Part shown: piece by piece, positions 26,277 to 36,166 of the stretch | Numbering within the stretch: the first letter of the stretch is position 1 | Layout: every line of letters starts with the position of its first letter | Origin: Actinomyces glycerinitolerans | GTDB taxonomy: Bacteria > Actinomycetota > Actinomycetes > Actinomycetales > Actinomycetaceae | Assembly (NCBI RefSeq): GCF_900098745.1 | Contig: NZ_FQTT01000011.1 | Span: 220,237-284,236 of the forward strand | Direction: 5' to 3' | DNA length: 64,000 bases | The notes under the pieces: generated by a model | Database searches by the model: none | What the model saw: only the letters and a program-made list of their open reading frames with translations | What the model was told of the DNA's origin: nothing | Made by a program: the position numbers and the translations under genes

Positions 26277-27296
26277 TCAGCGGCCCTCGGAAAGCACCGG
26301 GCGCTGCTTCTCAATGGCCACGGCGCGGATCTTGCCGCGCGGACGGCGCGCCATGTGCACCACCATGATCTCCCCGGTCTTCAGCCACGGGTCCCGGTCC
26401 GGAACCGAGCGCAGAAGCTTGCCGGGCGCATAGTCCGAGATCGCCTCCATGACGGTCGGCAGCACCGGGCGGTGCGTGCACACGGCCACCGGCACGTCGC
26501 GCCGACGCAGCACCTTGGAAACCACCTTACGGGCGGCCTTCGGCTTGGCGGCGTGCGCCGCCTCCGTCAGCGCCGGCTCGGTCACCAGCTCCAGGCCGGC
26601 CGCCTGCGTGTACGGGGCGACGGTGTCGTAGCAGCGCCGCCACGGGCTGGTGATCACCTGGGCGACGCCGTAGGCGGCCAGCACCGGCACCAGCGCCCGG
26701 GCGCGCACCTCCCCCTGGTCCTTGGTCAGCGGACGAGTCGCCTCGTCGGTCTCCGCGTCCCGCTCCTTGGGTCGGTTCCACACCGAGCGCTTGACCGCGC
26801 GGGCATGGCGCACCAGTACGAAAGTCCAGGTGTCGAGCTTGCCGTCTTCCCACAGGTCCACCAGGGAACCGAGCAGATCCCGGTCAGCCGGGTGAGTGAG
26901 CAACGTGCGGGCCTTCTTCGAGCGCACCCATTCGACGTCGTCGATCTCCGCCGCATCGGCCGGGCTCACCGGTGTGCGGGCGCGCAGGGCCGGAGAGTCG
27001 CCGGAGAGCTCGCGACCGGCCCAGTAGCGGACCTCCTTGCGGGCGCCGTCGGGCAGCTTGTAGCGCACCGTGTCCAGCGGCTGCCCGAGGGCGACCTGGA
27101 TGCCGGTCTCCTCGGCCACCTCGCGCACCGCGCAGGTGCGCACCGACTCCCCCGGCTCCACCTTGCCCTTGGGGAAGGACCAGTCGTCGTAGCGGGGACG
27201 GTGTACCAGAAGAATCTCCAGGTGTCCGTTCGTCTCACGCCACACCAGGGCACCCGCCGCCCGGATCACCGCTTCTGTTTTGGACTTATCTGCCAT
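26277..27296 (-). CDS. Nudix hydrolase fused to histidine phosphatase (MutT1-like)
   Basis: This 339-residue two-domain enzyme starts with a Nudix domain whose box is complete (GKVEPGESVRTCAVREVAEE, then TGI). From about residue 155 a histidine-phosphatase domain starts with FVLVRHARAVKRSVWN. ITSPWRRCYDTV and VAVCTHRPVLP supply the remaining phosphate-pocket residues. This is the MutT1/Rv2985 architecture, which hydrolyses 8-oxo-(d)GTP or diadenosine polyphosphates. It is 18 bp from ppk on the same strand, the same pairing as in mycobacteria. Confidence 0.9.
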   Translation of the reverse strand: MADKSKTEAVIRAAGALVWRETNGHLEILLVHRPRYDDWSFPKGKVEPGESVRTCAVREVAEETGIQVALGQPLDTVRYKLPDGARKEVRYWAGRELSGDSPALRARTPVSPADAAEIDDVEWVRSKKARTLLTHPADRDLLGSLVDLWEDGKLDTWTFVLVRHARAVKRSVWNRPKERDAETDEATRPLTKDQGEVRARALVPVLAAYGVAQVITSPWRRCYDTVAPYTQAAGLELVTEPALTEAAHAAKPKAARKVVSKVLRRRDVPVAVCTHRPVLPTVMEAISDYAPGKLLRSVPDRDPWLKTGEIMVVHMARRPRGKIRAVAIEKQRPVLSEGR

Positions 27297-27314
27297 TTCC
27301 GGAGATTCCCGCTG

Positions 27315-29939
27315 TCAGTGCCCGCTCCGCAGACGCGAACGCGCCCGGGTCATGAGCGTGGTCTGGATGTCCTCCAGCCGATTGCCCTCGGCGTCGTGGG
27401 TGTGCCGGGTCCAGCTGCCATCGGGCTCCAGCCACCAGGAGGAGACCGCGTCGGAGGCGGCGTGGGTGACCAGCCACTCGAGCTGGGCGATCATCACCGG
27501 ATCGGTGATGCGCACCAGCGCCTCCACGCGGCGGTCGAGGTTGCGGTGCATCAGGTCCGCCGAGCCGATGAACAGGTCGGTCTCGCCGTCGTTGCAGAAG
27601 GCGTAAATGCGGGAGTGCTCCAGGTAGCGGCCCAGGATCGAGCGGACCCGGATGTTGTCGCTGAGCCCGGGCACGCCGGCGCGCAGGCCGCAGATGCCGC
27701 GCACCACGATGTCGACGTCGACGCCGGCCCGGCTGGCCCGGTACAGGGCGTCGATGCAGGCCTCGTCGATGATCGAGTTGACCTTGATGCGGATCCAGGC
27801 GGGCTTGCCGGCCCGCTTGTTGGCGATCTCGCGTTCGATGCGTTCGATTAGCCCGTCGCGCACGGTGCGGGGCGCCACCAGCAGGCGGCGGAAGCGGGCG
27901 CGCGGAGCGTAGCCGGACAACTGGTTGAACAGGGTGGTCAGGTCCTGGGCGACGTCGCGGTCGCAAGTGAGCAGGCCCAGGTCCTCGTACCCGCGGGCGG
28001 TCTTGGGGTGGTAGTTCCCGGTGCCGACGTGGCAGTAGCGGCGCAGACCGTCGGACTCCTGGCGCACCACCAGCAGCAGTTTGCAGTGGGTCTTGAGCCC
28101 CACCATGCCGTACACGACGTGCACGCCGGCGCGCTCCAGTTTGCGGGCCCAGGAGATGTTGTTCTCCTCATCGAAACGGGCCTTGATCTCCACGATCGCC
28201 ACCACCTGCTTGCCGGCCTCGGCGGCCTCAATCAGGGCGTCGACGATCGGGGAGTCGCCGCTGGTGCGGTACAGGGTCTGCTTGATGGCCAGCACCTTGG
28301 GGTCGGCCGCCGCTTGCGAGACGAACTCCTGCACGGAGGTGGAGAAGGAGTCATAGGGGTGGTGCAGCAGCACGTCGTGCTCGCGCATGGCCGCGAAGAT
28401 GTCCCCCGGAGTGCTGGACTCCTGGGGGGCCAGGCCGGCGGCGGTCACCGGCACGAACCGCGGGTACTTCAGTTCGGGGAGGTCCAGGTCGTGCAGCTGG
28501 TTGAGGCTGGTCAGGTCCAGCGGCGCCGGCAGCTCGAAGACGTCGTCGTCGTGCAGGTTCAAGGCGCGCACCAGGTAGCGGCGCACGAAGGGGCTGATGG
28601 TGTCCTCCACCTCCAGGCGCACACTGGCGCCGAAGCGACGGCGCTCCAGCTCCTTCTCCATGGCGGTCAGGAGGTTCTCGGCGTCGTCCTCCTCCACCTC
28701 GAGGTTCTCGTTGCGGGTCACCCGGAACAGGTGGTGCTCGAGGATGTCCATCCCCGGGAACAGGTGGTCCAGGTGCCGGGCGATGACGATCTCGATCGGG
28801 ATGAAGGCGGTGCCGGCCTGCTTGTTCTTGGGGTCGAGCTCCCGCCCGGGCACGGTGATCAGGCGCGGCAGCGACTGCGGCACCTTGACGCGGGCGAAGT
28901 GCTCCTTGCCGGAGCGGGGGTTGCGCAGCAGCACCGCCAGGTTCAGTGACAGACCAGAGATATAGGGGAAGGGGTGAGAGGGGTCCACGGCCAGCGGAGT
29001 GAGCACGGGGAAGATCTGGTGACGGAAGTAGCGAGTGATCTTCTCGGCCTGCTCGGGCTCAAGCTGTTCCCAGTCGAGGATCTCAATGTTGTGCTCGGCG
29101 AGCTTGGGACGGATGTCATCCTGGAACAGGGCCGCCTGCCTGGCCATGAGCTCCTTGGTGCGCTCGGTGATGGCGGCGACAACCTGGTGGGCGTCCAGAC
29201 CGGAGGCACGCACGGGTGTGATGCCGGCCTTGATGCGGCGCATCAACCCGGCCACACGCACCATGTAGAACTCGTCGAGGTTGGAGGAGAAGATTGCGGT
29301 GAACCAGGCGCGCTCCAGCAGCTGCAGGTCTTGGTCCTCGGCCTGCTCCAGGACCCGCTGGTTGAAGTCCAGCCAGGTGAGTTCACGGTCGGTGAAGCGG
29401 TCGGTGAAGGAGTCCAGCGGCGGCAGGTCGGCTTCGGGGTCGTCGACGACGACGTCACCGGCGGCATCCGGTCCGGCCGCGGCATCCGTGGAGGTGTGTG
29501 CGGTGGCGGACTCGGCCTCGGGCAGCGGCGTGGGATCCGCGGCGTCGAAGAAGCCGGTCTGCTCGTTGGCGTCGGGGGGCGAGACCGGGGTTATACCGGT
29601 GTCATCGCCCCGATTGCCCTCGGCAGCGGGGGCATCCTCGTCGAAGTCCTCGTCCTCGTACTGGGGGCCGGCGTCATCGTCGACGAAGTCGCGAGGATCG
29701 GCCGCCTCAATGACGTGATCCTCAATGATGTCCAGGTCGTCCTGGGACAACGCCTCGGCGTCGCCCGCATCCGCAGACGGCGCCGAGGCCGCGGCGAGCG
29801 TATCGGCCTCCTCGGGACTGACCGGAGAGGAACCCGGGTCGGCGGCATGCCGGGCCTGCGCGCGTGCCCAGCCGCCCAGGAAGGAGGCCAGCGGCGCGGA
29901 GTTCGTGGAGGGGGTCGCTTCGGGGTCGGGCGTCGTCAT
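27315..29939 (-). CDS. ppk: polyphosphate kinase 1
   Basis: An 874-residue enzyme that makes polyphosphate from ATP. After an unusually long acidic N-terminal extension (~165 residues rich in Asp, Ala, Glu), the PPK N domain starts at [20 protein letters not shown]. Later conserved blocks are [33 protein letters not shown], the catalytic-His region [15 protein letters not shown] and [18 protein letters not shown], and [20 protein letters not shown]. The extension is predicted to be disordered and absent from the E. coli enzyme. It is upstream of and probably co-transcribed with the MutT1-like gene. Confidence 0.95.
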   Translation of the reverse strand: MTTPDPEATPSTNSAPLASFLGGWARAQARHAADPGSSPVSPEEADTLAAASAPSADAGDAEALSQDDLDIIEDHVIEAADPRDFVDDDAGPQYEDEDFDEDAPAAEGNRGDDTGITPVSPPDANEQTGFFDAADPTPLPEAESATAHTSTDAAAGPDAAGDVVVDDPEADLPPLDSFTDRFTDRELTWLDFNQRVLEQAEDQDLQLLERAWFTAIFSSNLDEFYMVRVAGLMRRIKAGITPVRASGLDAHQVVAAITERTKELMARQAALFQDDIRPKLAEHNIEILDWEQLEPEQAEKITRYFRHQIFPVLTPLAVDPSHPFPYISGLSLNLAVLLRNPRSGKEHFARVKVPQSLPRLITVPGRELDPKNKQAGTAFIPIEIVIARHLDHLFPGMDILEHHLFRVTRNENLEVEEDDAENLLTAMEKELERRRFGASVRLEVEDTISPFVRRYLVRALNLHDDDVFELPAPLDLTSLNQLHDLDLPELKYPRFVPVTAAGLAPQESSTPGDIFAAMREHDVLLHHPYDSFSTSVQEFVSQAAADPKVLAIKQTLYRTSGDSPIVDALIEAAEAGKQVVAIVEIKARFDEENNISWARKLERAGVHVVYGMVGLKTHCKLLLVVRQESDGLRRYCHVGTGNYHPKTARGYEDLGLLTCDRDVAQDLTTLFNQLSGYAPRARFRRLLVAPRTVRDGLIERIEREIANKRAGKPAWIRIKVNSIIDEACIDALYRASRAGVDVDIVVRGICGLRAGVPGLSDNIRVRSILGRYLEHSRIYAFCNDGETDLFIGSADLMHRNLDRRVEALVRITDPVMIAQLEWLVTHAASDAVSSWWLEPDGSWTRHTHDAEGNRLEDIQTTLMTRARSRLRSGH

Positions 29940-30085
29940 GGGGAAATCGTCCCACGTCTAGGCCGGCAGCGGGCCGTGAACCGCGCCGAGGAACCCCGTG
30001 CGGAGAGCGCCGACGCCCGGCGCCGGGATCTGCGGCAGGCGCCTGCGGGAGAAGTTCGTGCGGGCCCGCACAATGTCGGGCAATC

Positions 30086-30775
30086 TCAGTCCAGCAGACC
30101 GACGTCGGCACGGCGGGCCGCCTCGGCCAGTTCGTCGGCGGTGGCCAGCAGCGCGGATTCGCGGCGGGTGACGCGGTGTGCCAGCTCGTCGGCGTCGTCG
30201 TCGATCCAGACCGGGCTAGAGCCGGCGGCCAGGGCCCGCAGGAAGCCGGACGTGGTGGTCAGGATGGGTACGAGCGCGGGCACGGAACCCGCAAGGCCAC
30301 CCGCGAGGACGTCGTCCAGGGCAGCACGTACATCCTCCGGGGCGGGGGCCGGGCGGGCATCGACCAGGGCCGCGTCGAGGCGGACGCGCGCGGCGGCGGC
30401 CGCGGCCTCGCTAGTGATGGCGGTCAGGTCCACGACGGTGGCGTAGCGCCGCTCAACCAGCTCCGGGTCGCGGCGGATCCACTCGCGCACGAGAAACAGC
30501 CGCCAGAGCGTGCCCGGCAGGGTGGTTGCCGGGGAGTCCGCCCACAGCTCGGCTACGGCGTCGACTCCGTGGCCGGCGACGGCGGCTACCACGCCGGCGC
30601 GGGTGATCAGCTCGACGGAGGCGTCGGTCTCGGGTGCGTCCTCGGGGAAGCCGCCGATCAGGGCCTGGGCGGCGCGGTGGGCGAGTTCGGAGGCGACGGC
30701 GGGGTCGTCGCTGCCCTCGATGTTCTCGGCCGCTTCGGGGTCGAGTCGGGCGGGGCGATGGAACTGGCGAGCCAT
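30086..30775 (-). CDS. conserved unknown protein
   Basis: A 229-residue soluble protein, start ATG 30775 with an AAGGAG site 6 bp upstream. It is rich in Ala, Asp, Glu and Leu, mostly helical, with no signal peptide, membrane segment or cysteine cluster. The opening MARQFHRPARLDP is a distinctive conserved-looking start. It lies 146 bp upstream of ppk on the same strand. I do not recognise a domain. Confidence 0.6.
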   Translation of the reverse strand: MARQFHRPARLDPEAAENIEGSDDPAVASELAHRAAQALIGGFPEDAPETDASVELITRAGVVAAVAGHGVDAVAELWADSPATTLPGTLWRLFLVREWIRRDPELVERRYATVVDLTAITSEAAAAAARVRLDAALVDARPAPAPEDVRAALDDVLAGGLAGSVPALVPILTTTSGFLRALAAGSSPVWIDDDADELAHRVTRRESALLATADELAEAARRADVGLLD

Positions 30776-31126
30776 AGGAACTCCTTGTGATCCGCGGGTG
30801 TTTGCCGGGTTGGCCGTTTCGGCGGCGCGTCGACGGCGAGTAGCCCGGTTCGCGTTGCTGGTGGCATTGTCCCGCATGGGTGAGCGGAAGCGTGAGTGGC
30901 ACCCGGCGCGCGTGGTGAACAACGCACGCACGGGCAGCCCACGTGCCTGCCGCAGGCGCTTCCTGGAACCGATGGCGCACGCACGGCTCACCGACCAGTA
31001 GGGCGGCAAGTTCGTAGGTGCGGCCGGGCCCGATCGCGCGCACAGCTCGCCGGCAGGGGGCGGCTGCGGAATCGGCTATGCTGACGGCGCCGACCGCGTC
31101 AGGGTTCTACTCCCGGCCGGGGGCGC
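30776..31126. other. intergenic, no gene recognised
   Basis: Upstream of the unknown gene and of tRNA-Lys. Open frames on both strands have shadow composition and no ribosome binding site. It presumably holds the divergent promoters of the unknown gene and the tRNA. Confidence 0.5.
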
Positions 31127-31203
31127 GCCCCTCTAGCTCAGTTGGTCAGAGCTGCGGACTTTTAATCCGAAGGTCGTGGGTTCGAGCCCCACGGGGGGCA
31201 CCA
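31127..31203 (+). tRNA. tRNA-Lys (TTT)
   Basis: Acceptor GCCCCTC pairs with GGGGGGC. The D arm TAGCTCAGTTGGTCAGAGC is typical. The anticodon loop CTTTTAA gives anticodon TTT. The T arm is GTGGGTTCGAGCCCCAC. The CCA end is encoded (31201-31203). Confidence 0.95.
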
Positions 31204-31311
31204 GCGAGATGCCGCTGCCGCACCCGCATACTCCCCGCCATCACGCCCCAAAGTGCGAAACATCCGTCGCCGAGGCCACCGTGCGCGCGGCACCGGGAGA
31301 GGGCCCGGCGA

Positions 31312-31518
31312 CTACGACCAGAGCCGGCGAGCTATCAGCAGCGCGATGACCGACGCCAGCGCGACCACCCCTGCGGCCGGAATCAGGAAGGGCACCACCG
31401 CGACGTCGGCGCCACCCTCCGCTAGTAGCTCGATGGCCCCTTCGAGGAGCGTCAACGCGAGCACGGCGAGCAGCACACCGATTATATTCGCGACAACGGC
31501 AGTAATCACTGACCGCAC
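31312..31518 (-). CDS. small two-helix membrane protein
   Basis: A 68-residue protein starting at GTG 31518 after a strong AAGGAGGAGG site. Two hydrophobic helices (ITAVVANIIGVLLAVLALTL and VVPFLIPAAGVVALASVIAL) are joined by an acidic turn (EGGAD). It ends IARRLWS. Function is unknown. The next minus-strand gene upstream is another small membrane protein, suggesting a stress-type membrane cluster. Confidence 0.7.
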   Translation of the reverse strand: MRSVITAVVANIIGVLLAVLALTLLEGAIELLAEGGADVAVVPFLIPAAGVVALASVIALLIARRLWS

Positions 31519-31738
31519 CGTTCCCTCCTCCTTATGTACAGCGTCCCGTCACCCAGTATTCCGGTCAGCTGCAACCAGTGCGACCGCCCGGTGAAGCGGA
31601 CAGAAAATGTTGGCCTGCCCTATTCTGGCGCGCAGCCATATGCGGACTAGCAATGACCTCGATTACCCGGGCCACGCAATTGAATGCCGGCACGCGGCGT
31701 GGCGAGGGGCCCACATGCCGCCTCGCCACGCCCGCGCC

Positions 31739-31996
31739 TCACCGCCTGCGCGCAACGGCCAGGTAGATGTAGATCGCGATCATGGCGGCGATCAGCGACA
31801 GGAGCCAGCGGATCCAGTCGATACCTGGGGTTGCGTCCACGCCGAGCGCCCCCGCGAGCCAGCCACCAACCAGTGCGCCCACGGCCCCCAGCACGATGGT
31901 CCACAGGATCGACAGATTCTGGTCACCCCGCATAATGAGCCTGGCCAGGGCACCGATAATGCCACCGAATACGACCATTCCAATGAGCTCACCCAT
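31739..31996 (-). CDS. GlsB/YeaQ/YmgE family membrane protein
   Basis: An 85-residue three-helix membrane protein of the transglycosylase-associated (GlsB/YeaQ) family, start ATG 31996 with GAAGGGAA upstream. The family pattern GxxxGxLARLIMRG is visible (VVFGGIIGALARLIMRGDQN), then LGAVGALVGGWLAGALGV. Members are induced under stress and entry to stationary phase. Direct function is unknown. Confidence 0.88.
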   Translation of the reverse strand: MGELIGMVVFGGIIGALARLIMRGDQNLSILWTIVLGAVGALVGGWLAGALGVDATPGIDWIRWLLSLIAAMIAIYIYLAVARRR

Positions 31997-32266
31997 GACG
32001 CATTCCCTTCATCTAGTGCGAAACGATGCACTCAACGCCGCAATCACCGCGTGGAGTACCGGCGCCCTAAACGCCTGGAATCAACATACACCAGGAATTC
32101 CCCGCTGTGAGACCGCTCTCCCCCGGATGCGTTAAAGCAACCGCCCACACATGCTTTTCCCGTCACCTTCCCACGTCATTCCGGTACGAACTCCAGGAAA
32201 TGCACACCTTCCAGTCCGAACCTCAATGAATCCTGAGGACCGGGTGGGCCTGCTCCGGCCGCCGCG

Positions 32267-32755
32267 GGTTATCGGCGTGGACGTAGTGGTTAAGCGGCTC
32301 TTCGTGTTTTGGGGTGTGGTGGTTAGTACTGATGTGGCAGTCGGTGCGCGGGCGTCGCGTGCGGTGGCAGTGCCGAGAGCCGTCTACTACTCCGGTTGGT
32401 GCTCTACTACGCCTGTTCGGCGTCTGTTGAAGGGTCCTGAGCCCTTCAACAAACACCCAAGAGGCGCACCAGACGCCGAACAGGCGTACCCAACACCACC
32501 TGCCACACGCCATACACCACCTACCGCCATCCCCCACCCCCAGCGACCCCTACACCACACCGCGGACCCGCCCTGCCATGCCTGACGCACCCACGGCCCG
32601 CAGACCGAGGACAAGAGACACTAGCCGAAGTGACCATGTCCAATACTCCCAGTCACGCCGCAACGACTAGGGCAGAGGAACACCCCAACGGACACAAAAC
32701 AGAACCACCCCACCACACCCACAAACACGAAGAACCCGATAACCGGCCGACGCCA
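32267..32755. mobile_element. MITE-like inverted-repeat region
   Basis: The outer arms share GGTTATCGG and TTCGTGTTTkGGGkTGTGGT in inverted orientation (32301-32320 on plus; 32712-32731 as the complement). Near the middle, TACGCCTGTTCGGCGTCTG (32408-32426) is the exact 19-bp complement of 32470-32488. Inside that lies a second hairpin, GTTGAAGGG/CCCTTCAAC (32426-32434/32442-32450). No protein gene is recognised. Nested inverted repeats without a gene fit a non-autonomous element or a large cruciform RNA. Target duplications were not found by eye. Confidence 0.45.
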
Positions 32756-32763
32756 ACAAGAAC

Positions 32764-32794
32764 GCCCCGCCCGGTCATGAAGACCGGGCGGGGC
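32764..32794. terminator. 13-bp GC hairpin after the gntK-gntP remnant
   Basis: GCCCCGCCCGGTC (32764-32776) pairs exactly with GACCGGGCGGGGC (32782-32794) around a 5-base loop. It lies 42 bp after the stop of the gntP remnant, in the expected terminator position for the minus-strand gntK transcript. Confidence 0.75.
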
Positions 32795-32835
32795 GGCACC
32801 CTGACGCCTGCGCACGATGGCGCCGGGTTTGCCCG

Positions 32836-32938
32836 CTACAGCACCCCGATAAGCAGGGCGACCAGCGCGATGACCAGCATTGCCGTTACCGACAGGATCG
32901 TCTCCATGAGCGACCAGGTCTTGAAGGTCTGCCCCACG
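32836..32938 (-). pseudogene. C-terminal remnant of a GntP-family gluconate permease
   Basis: Directly after the gntK stop the reverse strand encodes VGQTFKTWSLMETILSVTAM then LVIALVALLIGVL and a stop. The FKTW-x-METI-S-V pattern followed by one hydrophobic helix is how GntP/GntT permeases end. Only this last ~33-residue segment remains and there is no room for the other helices, so a deletion has joined the end of gntK to the end of gntP. An independent small membrane peptide starting at GTG is the alternative. Confidence 0.65.
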
Positions 32939-32939
32939 G

Positions 32940-33461
32940 TCAGGCCGGCGCGGCGGCCTCGAGCGCGGCAAGGATCGCTCCGAAGGTCTCTTCGGGGGTG
33001 GCACGCGAGACCACGGTGACGCCGTCCTCGTCGTCGGCCAGGGGCTCGAGGGTGGCGAATTGCGATGGCAGGAGGCTCGGGGGCATGAAGTGCCCCTCTC
33101 GGTGCTCCATGCGTTCGCGCAGCTCATCCTGCTCGGCGACCAGGTGGATGAAGAGGACGCGCCCGTCCGCCTGGGAGAGCAGGTCCCGGTAGGCCCGTTT
33201 CAGTGCGGAGCAGGTGACGACGGTCTTTGTGCCACTGGCCGCCTGCTCGCTCATCCAGTCGCGTAGGGAGTCCAGCCAGGGGCGGCGGTCGGCGTCGGTC
33301 AGCGGCACGCCCTGGGACATCTTGTCGATGTTCGCCTGTGGGTGGAAATCATCCGCCTCGGCCACTGGCCAGCCCAACGCGGCATGGAGATTGGCCGCGG
33401 CAGTGGTCTTTCCGCAGCCTGCGACGCCCATAAGCACCAGATGCTCGACGGGTTGTTTCAT
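32940..33461 (-). CDS. gntK: gluconokinase
   Basis: A 173-residue GntK-type kinase that phosphorylates gluconate to 6-phosphogluconate. Walker A is MGVAGCGKTTAAANLHAALG. The substrate region EADDFHPQANIDKMSQGVPL followed by TDADRRPWL is diagnostic. VVTCSALKRAYRDLLSQ and the lid region EHREGHFMPPSLLPSQFATL, then EPL, complete the fold. Length is normal. It should work with a gluconate permease, but only a permease remnant is left downstream, so uptake must rely on another transporter or the gene serves intracellular gluconate. Confidence 0.93.
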   Translation of the reverse strand: MKQPVEHLVLMGVAGCGKTTAAANLHAALGWPVAEADDFHPQANIDKMSQGVPLTDADRRPWLDSLRDWMSEQAASGTKTVVTCSALKRAYRDLLSQADGRVLFIHLVAEQDELRERMEHREGHFMPPSLLPSQFATLEPLADDEDGVTVVSRATPEETFGAILAALEAAAPA

Positions 33462-33599
33462 GGTGGCCTCCTTTGACCTCGTTACCCCTGAACCGCATTG
33501 TCTCCCCTAGTCATCCGCTGGCAGTTGTAGGTATCGCCCGAGGTCTCCGAGCTCGGCACCCTCACCTAGCTGCGCGCCGCCATCGACCCCGTTGGCGGC

Positions 33600-34634
33600 T
33601 CACAGCACCGCCGCGGCGAGCAGCACCACCGGCACGAATCCCGCCGTCGTGAGCAGCACGGCGTCGCGGGCGAGCGGCTTGGCCACCCCGTAGCGGGAGG
33701 CGTACATGAACACGTTCTGCGCCGTCGGCAATGACGCCGTCGTCACCGGCATCAACAGCGCGGAGCCGTGCAGCCCGGCCACCAGCCCCAGCCCCACGGC
33801 CAGGCCGGGCACGACCAGCAGCTTCCAAGCCACGGCCCAACGCAGAGCGGTGCGGCTGGCGGCGTCGTGCACCGGCTCGGGCGGCACGTTGACGACGCGG
33901 GGCACCGCTCCACCCGTCCCTTCAGCGCCACCGGCCCGGCCGGACTTCGGCGCGCCGGCCACGTTCTGCGGCGGCCGCAGCCGGGAGGCGGCCAGGCTCA
34001 TGCCCAGCGAGAGCATCATCAGCGGCACGGCGATCCGCCCCAGCGTGTCGAGCAACTCGGCGAGGTGCCCGCGCAGGGCGGCATCCAGGTCAAAGCCGCT
34101 GAGGTTGACCAGGACGCCGACCAGCACGGCGAGCACCAGCGGGTTGCGCAGCGGCAGGGTGTAGGTGGCGAAGCGGGAGGGACTGCCGCGGCGGGTCACG
34201 GCATCCAGCACGGTGAAGGCGAGCGGCGTGAGTACCAGCAGTTGCAGCAGCAGGATCGGGGCGACCGCGGTGGCGTCGCCGAGCACCAGTACCAGCACCG
34301 GTATGCCCAGATTGGCGGCGTTGACGTAGGCGGAGGCGAGCGCCCCGAGCATCGCCTCGGCCACCGGCCGGTGCAGCAGGCAGCGGTGCACGCACCAGGC
34401 GGTCACCAGCCCCAGCAGTTCAGCCCCGATGGCGACGGCGGTGCCCAGGGAGGTGACGGCCGCAAGGTCGGCGCCGGCGAGGGTGGTGATGAGCAGGGCG
34501 GGGGTGGCGGCGAAGAAGCACAGTCGGGTCAGGACGGTGTCGGATCCCACGGGCACGGCCCCGGTACGCACCAGCACCCAGCCCACCGCGATGACGACGG
34601 CGAAGACCGCCAAGCCCCCGATGACATCCGACAC
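33600..34634 (-). CDS. AEC (auxin efflux carrier) family transporter
   Basis: A 344-residue protein with about ten helices in two five-helix halves joined by a charged linker near residues 215-250. The first-half conserved elements LCFFAATPALLITTLAGADL and ASAYVNAANLGIPVLVLVLG (the N-x-x-N/G-x-P motif) and the second-half LMPVTTASLPTAQNVFMYAS are the family hallmarks. Substrates are usually organic anions such as malate, but none can be assigned here. The EEP gene upstream ends 18 bp from its start. Confidence 0.88.
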   Translation of the reverse strand: MSDVIGGLAVFAVVIAVGWVLVRTGAVPVGSDTVLTRLCFFAATPALLITTLAGADLAAVTSLGTAVAIGAELLGLVTAWCVHRCLLHRPVAEAMLGALASAYVNAANLGIPVLVLVLGDATAVAPILLLQLLVLTPLAFTVLDAVTRRGSPSRFATYTLPLRNPLVLAVLVGVLVNLSGFDLDAALRGHLAELLDTLGRIAVPLMMLSLGMSLAASRLRPPQNVAGAPKSGRAGGAEGTGGAVPRVVNVPPEPVHDAASRTALRWAVAWKLLVVPGLAVGLGLVAGLHGSALLMPVTTASLPTAQNVFMYASRYGVAKPLARDAVLLTTAGFVPVVLLAAAVL

Positions 34635-34652
34635 GCCCCCACCTTATGCGCT

Positions 34653-35648
34653 TTAAACCGCGGCCTCGAGGTCGATCCAGGTGCCGGCATGGTCGGAGAC
34701 GACGAAGCTGTGAGTGCCGGCGGCGACGGCGTGCAGCCGGGGCCCGACCGGCAGACCGCCACCGGACGCGGCCGCCTCCGGGACGGCGGTTTCGCTCGCC
34801 GTCGGCGACGGGCCGTTGGCGGCGGACCCCGGGTCGGTGAGGAAGTGGTCGATGCGGCGAACGGGGCGGGCGGCGGGGAAGGTGGGCCCGTCGCCGAGCA
34901 TCCGCGCCACCCCGAGGGCCGCGATCTGATCGGCGGGCAGGTTGAGGTCGCCGGCCAGTAGGTGGGGGCCGGGGAGGGCGGCGAGTCCGGACCAGGCCGC
35001 GGCGAGTTGCCTTGCGGCGGTGTCGGCGCGGGTGGCCAGATGAGTGACGCCCAGATTGAGCGCGTCGACGCCGGGCAGCACCCCCTCCGGCGGCTCCAGG
35101 CGACCGACCAGCAGATTGCGGGCGGTGGCGGTGAATAGACGATAGGAGCGCGGGTCGACCGGACTGCCACGGCGCAGGAGGGTGGCCGGACCGCGCCCCA
35201 ACCGCATCACCCGCCAGACGGTGACGGGGTACCGGCTCAACAACGCGTTCCCGAAGCCGACCGGCCCCTGGCCGAGCCAGGCACGGGCGGGACCGAGCAC
35301 GTCGTCGCCGGGGCCGGTCAGGGCGGTGCGCAATGGGCGACGGCGCAGCCCGGCGACGGGGCCCGCGTAGGCGGCGGCGAAACGGCGGTAGCGCCACCCG
35401 AGCAGCTCGGCCAGGGTTGTCGCCTGGTCCAGCCGTCCGGAGCGGGCCTGGCCGAGGTCCACCTCTTGTAAGGCGACCACGTCGGGGGCGAGCTCGGCGA
35501 TCTCCTCCGCCAAGGCCGCCAGCACGGCGCGGGCGGTGGCGGGGTCGTGGATGTCGGCGCCGGCCAGTGACCCGCTGACAGCGGTCCCGTCGCCCGCGCC
35601 GACGCCGGGCTGACCGTGTTGCAGGTTCAGAGTCAGCACACGCAGCAC
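34653..35648 (-). CDS. endonuclease/exonuclease/phosphatase family protein
   Basis: A 331-residue EEP-fold hydrolase. Conserved catalytic blocks in order are LTLNLQHG, ALQEVDLGQARS (metal Glu), GVTHLATRADTAARQL, LLAGDLNLPADQI (Asp/Asn), RRIDHFL and VVSDHAGTW (catalytic Asp-His). No signal peptide or membrane segment is seen. Substrate could be nucleic acid, a phospholipid head group or an inositol phosphate. It is probably co-transcribed with the AEC carrier (18 bp apart). Confidence 0.85.
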   Translation of the reverse strand: MLRVLTLNLQHGQPGVGAGDGTAVSGSLAGADIHDPATARAVLAALAEEIAELAPDVVALQEVDLGQARSGRLDQATTLAELLGWRYRRFAAAYAGPVAGLRRRPLRTALTGPGDDVLGPARAWLGQGPVGFGNALLSRYPVTVWRVMRLGRGPATLLRRGSPVDPRSYRLFTATARNLLVGRLEPPEGVLPGVDALNLGVTHLATRADTAARQLAAAWSGLAALPGPHLLAGDLNLPADQIAALGVARMLGDGPTFPAARPVRRIDHFLTDPGSAANGPSPTASETAVPEAAASGGGLPVGPRLHAVAAGTHSFVVSDHAGTWIDLEAAV

Positions 35649-35710
35649 GTTGGGCCTCCTATTGGCGCTACCGGTATCGAGCCGCGGTGTAGGCGCTCCC
35701 CGGGCCGGGT

Positions 35711-36166
35711 CTAGGCCTCGGCGGAGTCCAGGTCGGGCTCGAAGCTCAGGCTAACGGAGTTCATGCAGTAGCGCTGGCCGGTAGGAGTGCTGGGGGCGTC
35801 GTCGAAGACGTGCCCGAGGTGACTGTTGCAGGCCGCGCAGCGAACCTCGGTGCGCACCATGCCGTGCGAGGTGTCCGTGGACAGCACCACGGCGTCGGTG
35901 TGGGACGGGTCGTAGAAGGAGGGCCAGCCGCAGTGAGAGTCGAACTTGGTGGTGGACCGGAACAGCTCCGCCCCGCAGGCACGGCACCGATAAATGCCCT
36001 CGCGATGCTCGTCGAGCAGTTCCCCCGTGTAGGGGCGCTCGGTGCCGGCCTCGCGCAGCACGTGGTACTCCAGCGGGCTGAGCGCGGCCCGCCACTCGGC
36101 GTCGGTGCGCGCGACGGCAGCGGGGTCGAGGCGCGGACCAGAACTCGTGTTTTCGTTGGCGGTCAT
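35711..36166 (-). CDS. msrB: peptide methionine-R-sulfoxide reductase
   Basis: A 151-residue MsrB. Zinc-binding CxxC pairs lie in [12 protein letters not shown] and [35 protein letters not shown] is the conserved active-site strand, and the catalytic Cys is in [13 protein letters not shown] (RYCxNS). The enzyme reduces methionine-R-sulfoxide in oxidised proteins with thioredoxin. It is monocistronic or the first gene of the run toward the EEP gene, 62 bp away. Confidence 0.95.
   Translation of the reverse strand: MTANENTSSGPRLDPAAVARTDAEWRAALSPLEYHVLREAGTERPYTGELLDEHREGIYRCRACGAELFRSTTKFDSHCGWPSFYDPSHTDAVVLSTDTSHGMVRTEVRCAACNSHLGHVFDDAPSTPTGQRYCMNSVSLSFEPDLDSAEA

Noticed and set aside
31997-32620. 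Short open frames on both strands between the GlsB gene and the gntP remnant
   Set aside because: They derive from inverted repeats and C/A-rich sequence, with no ribosome binding sites and no protein-like composition.
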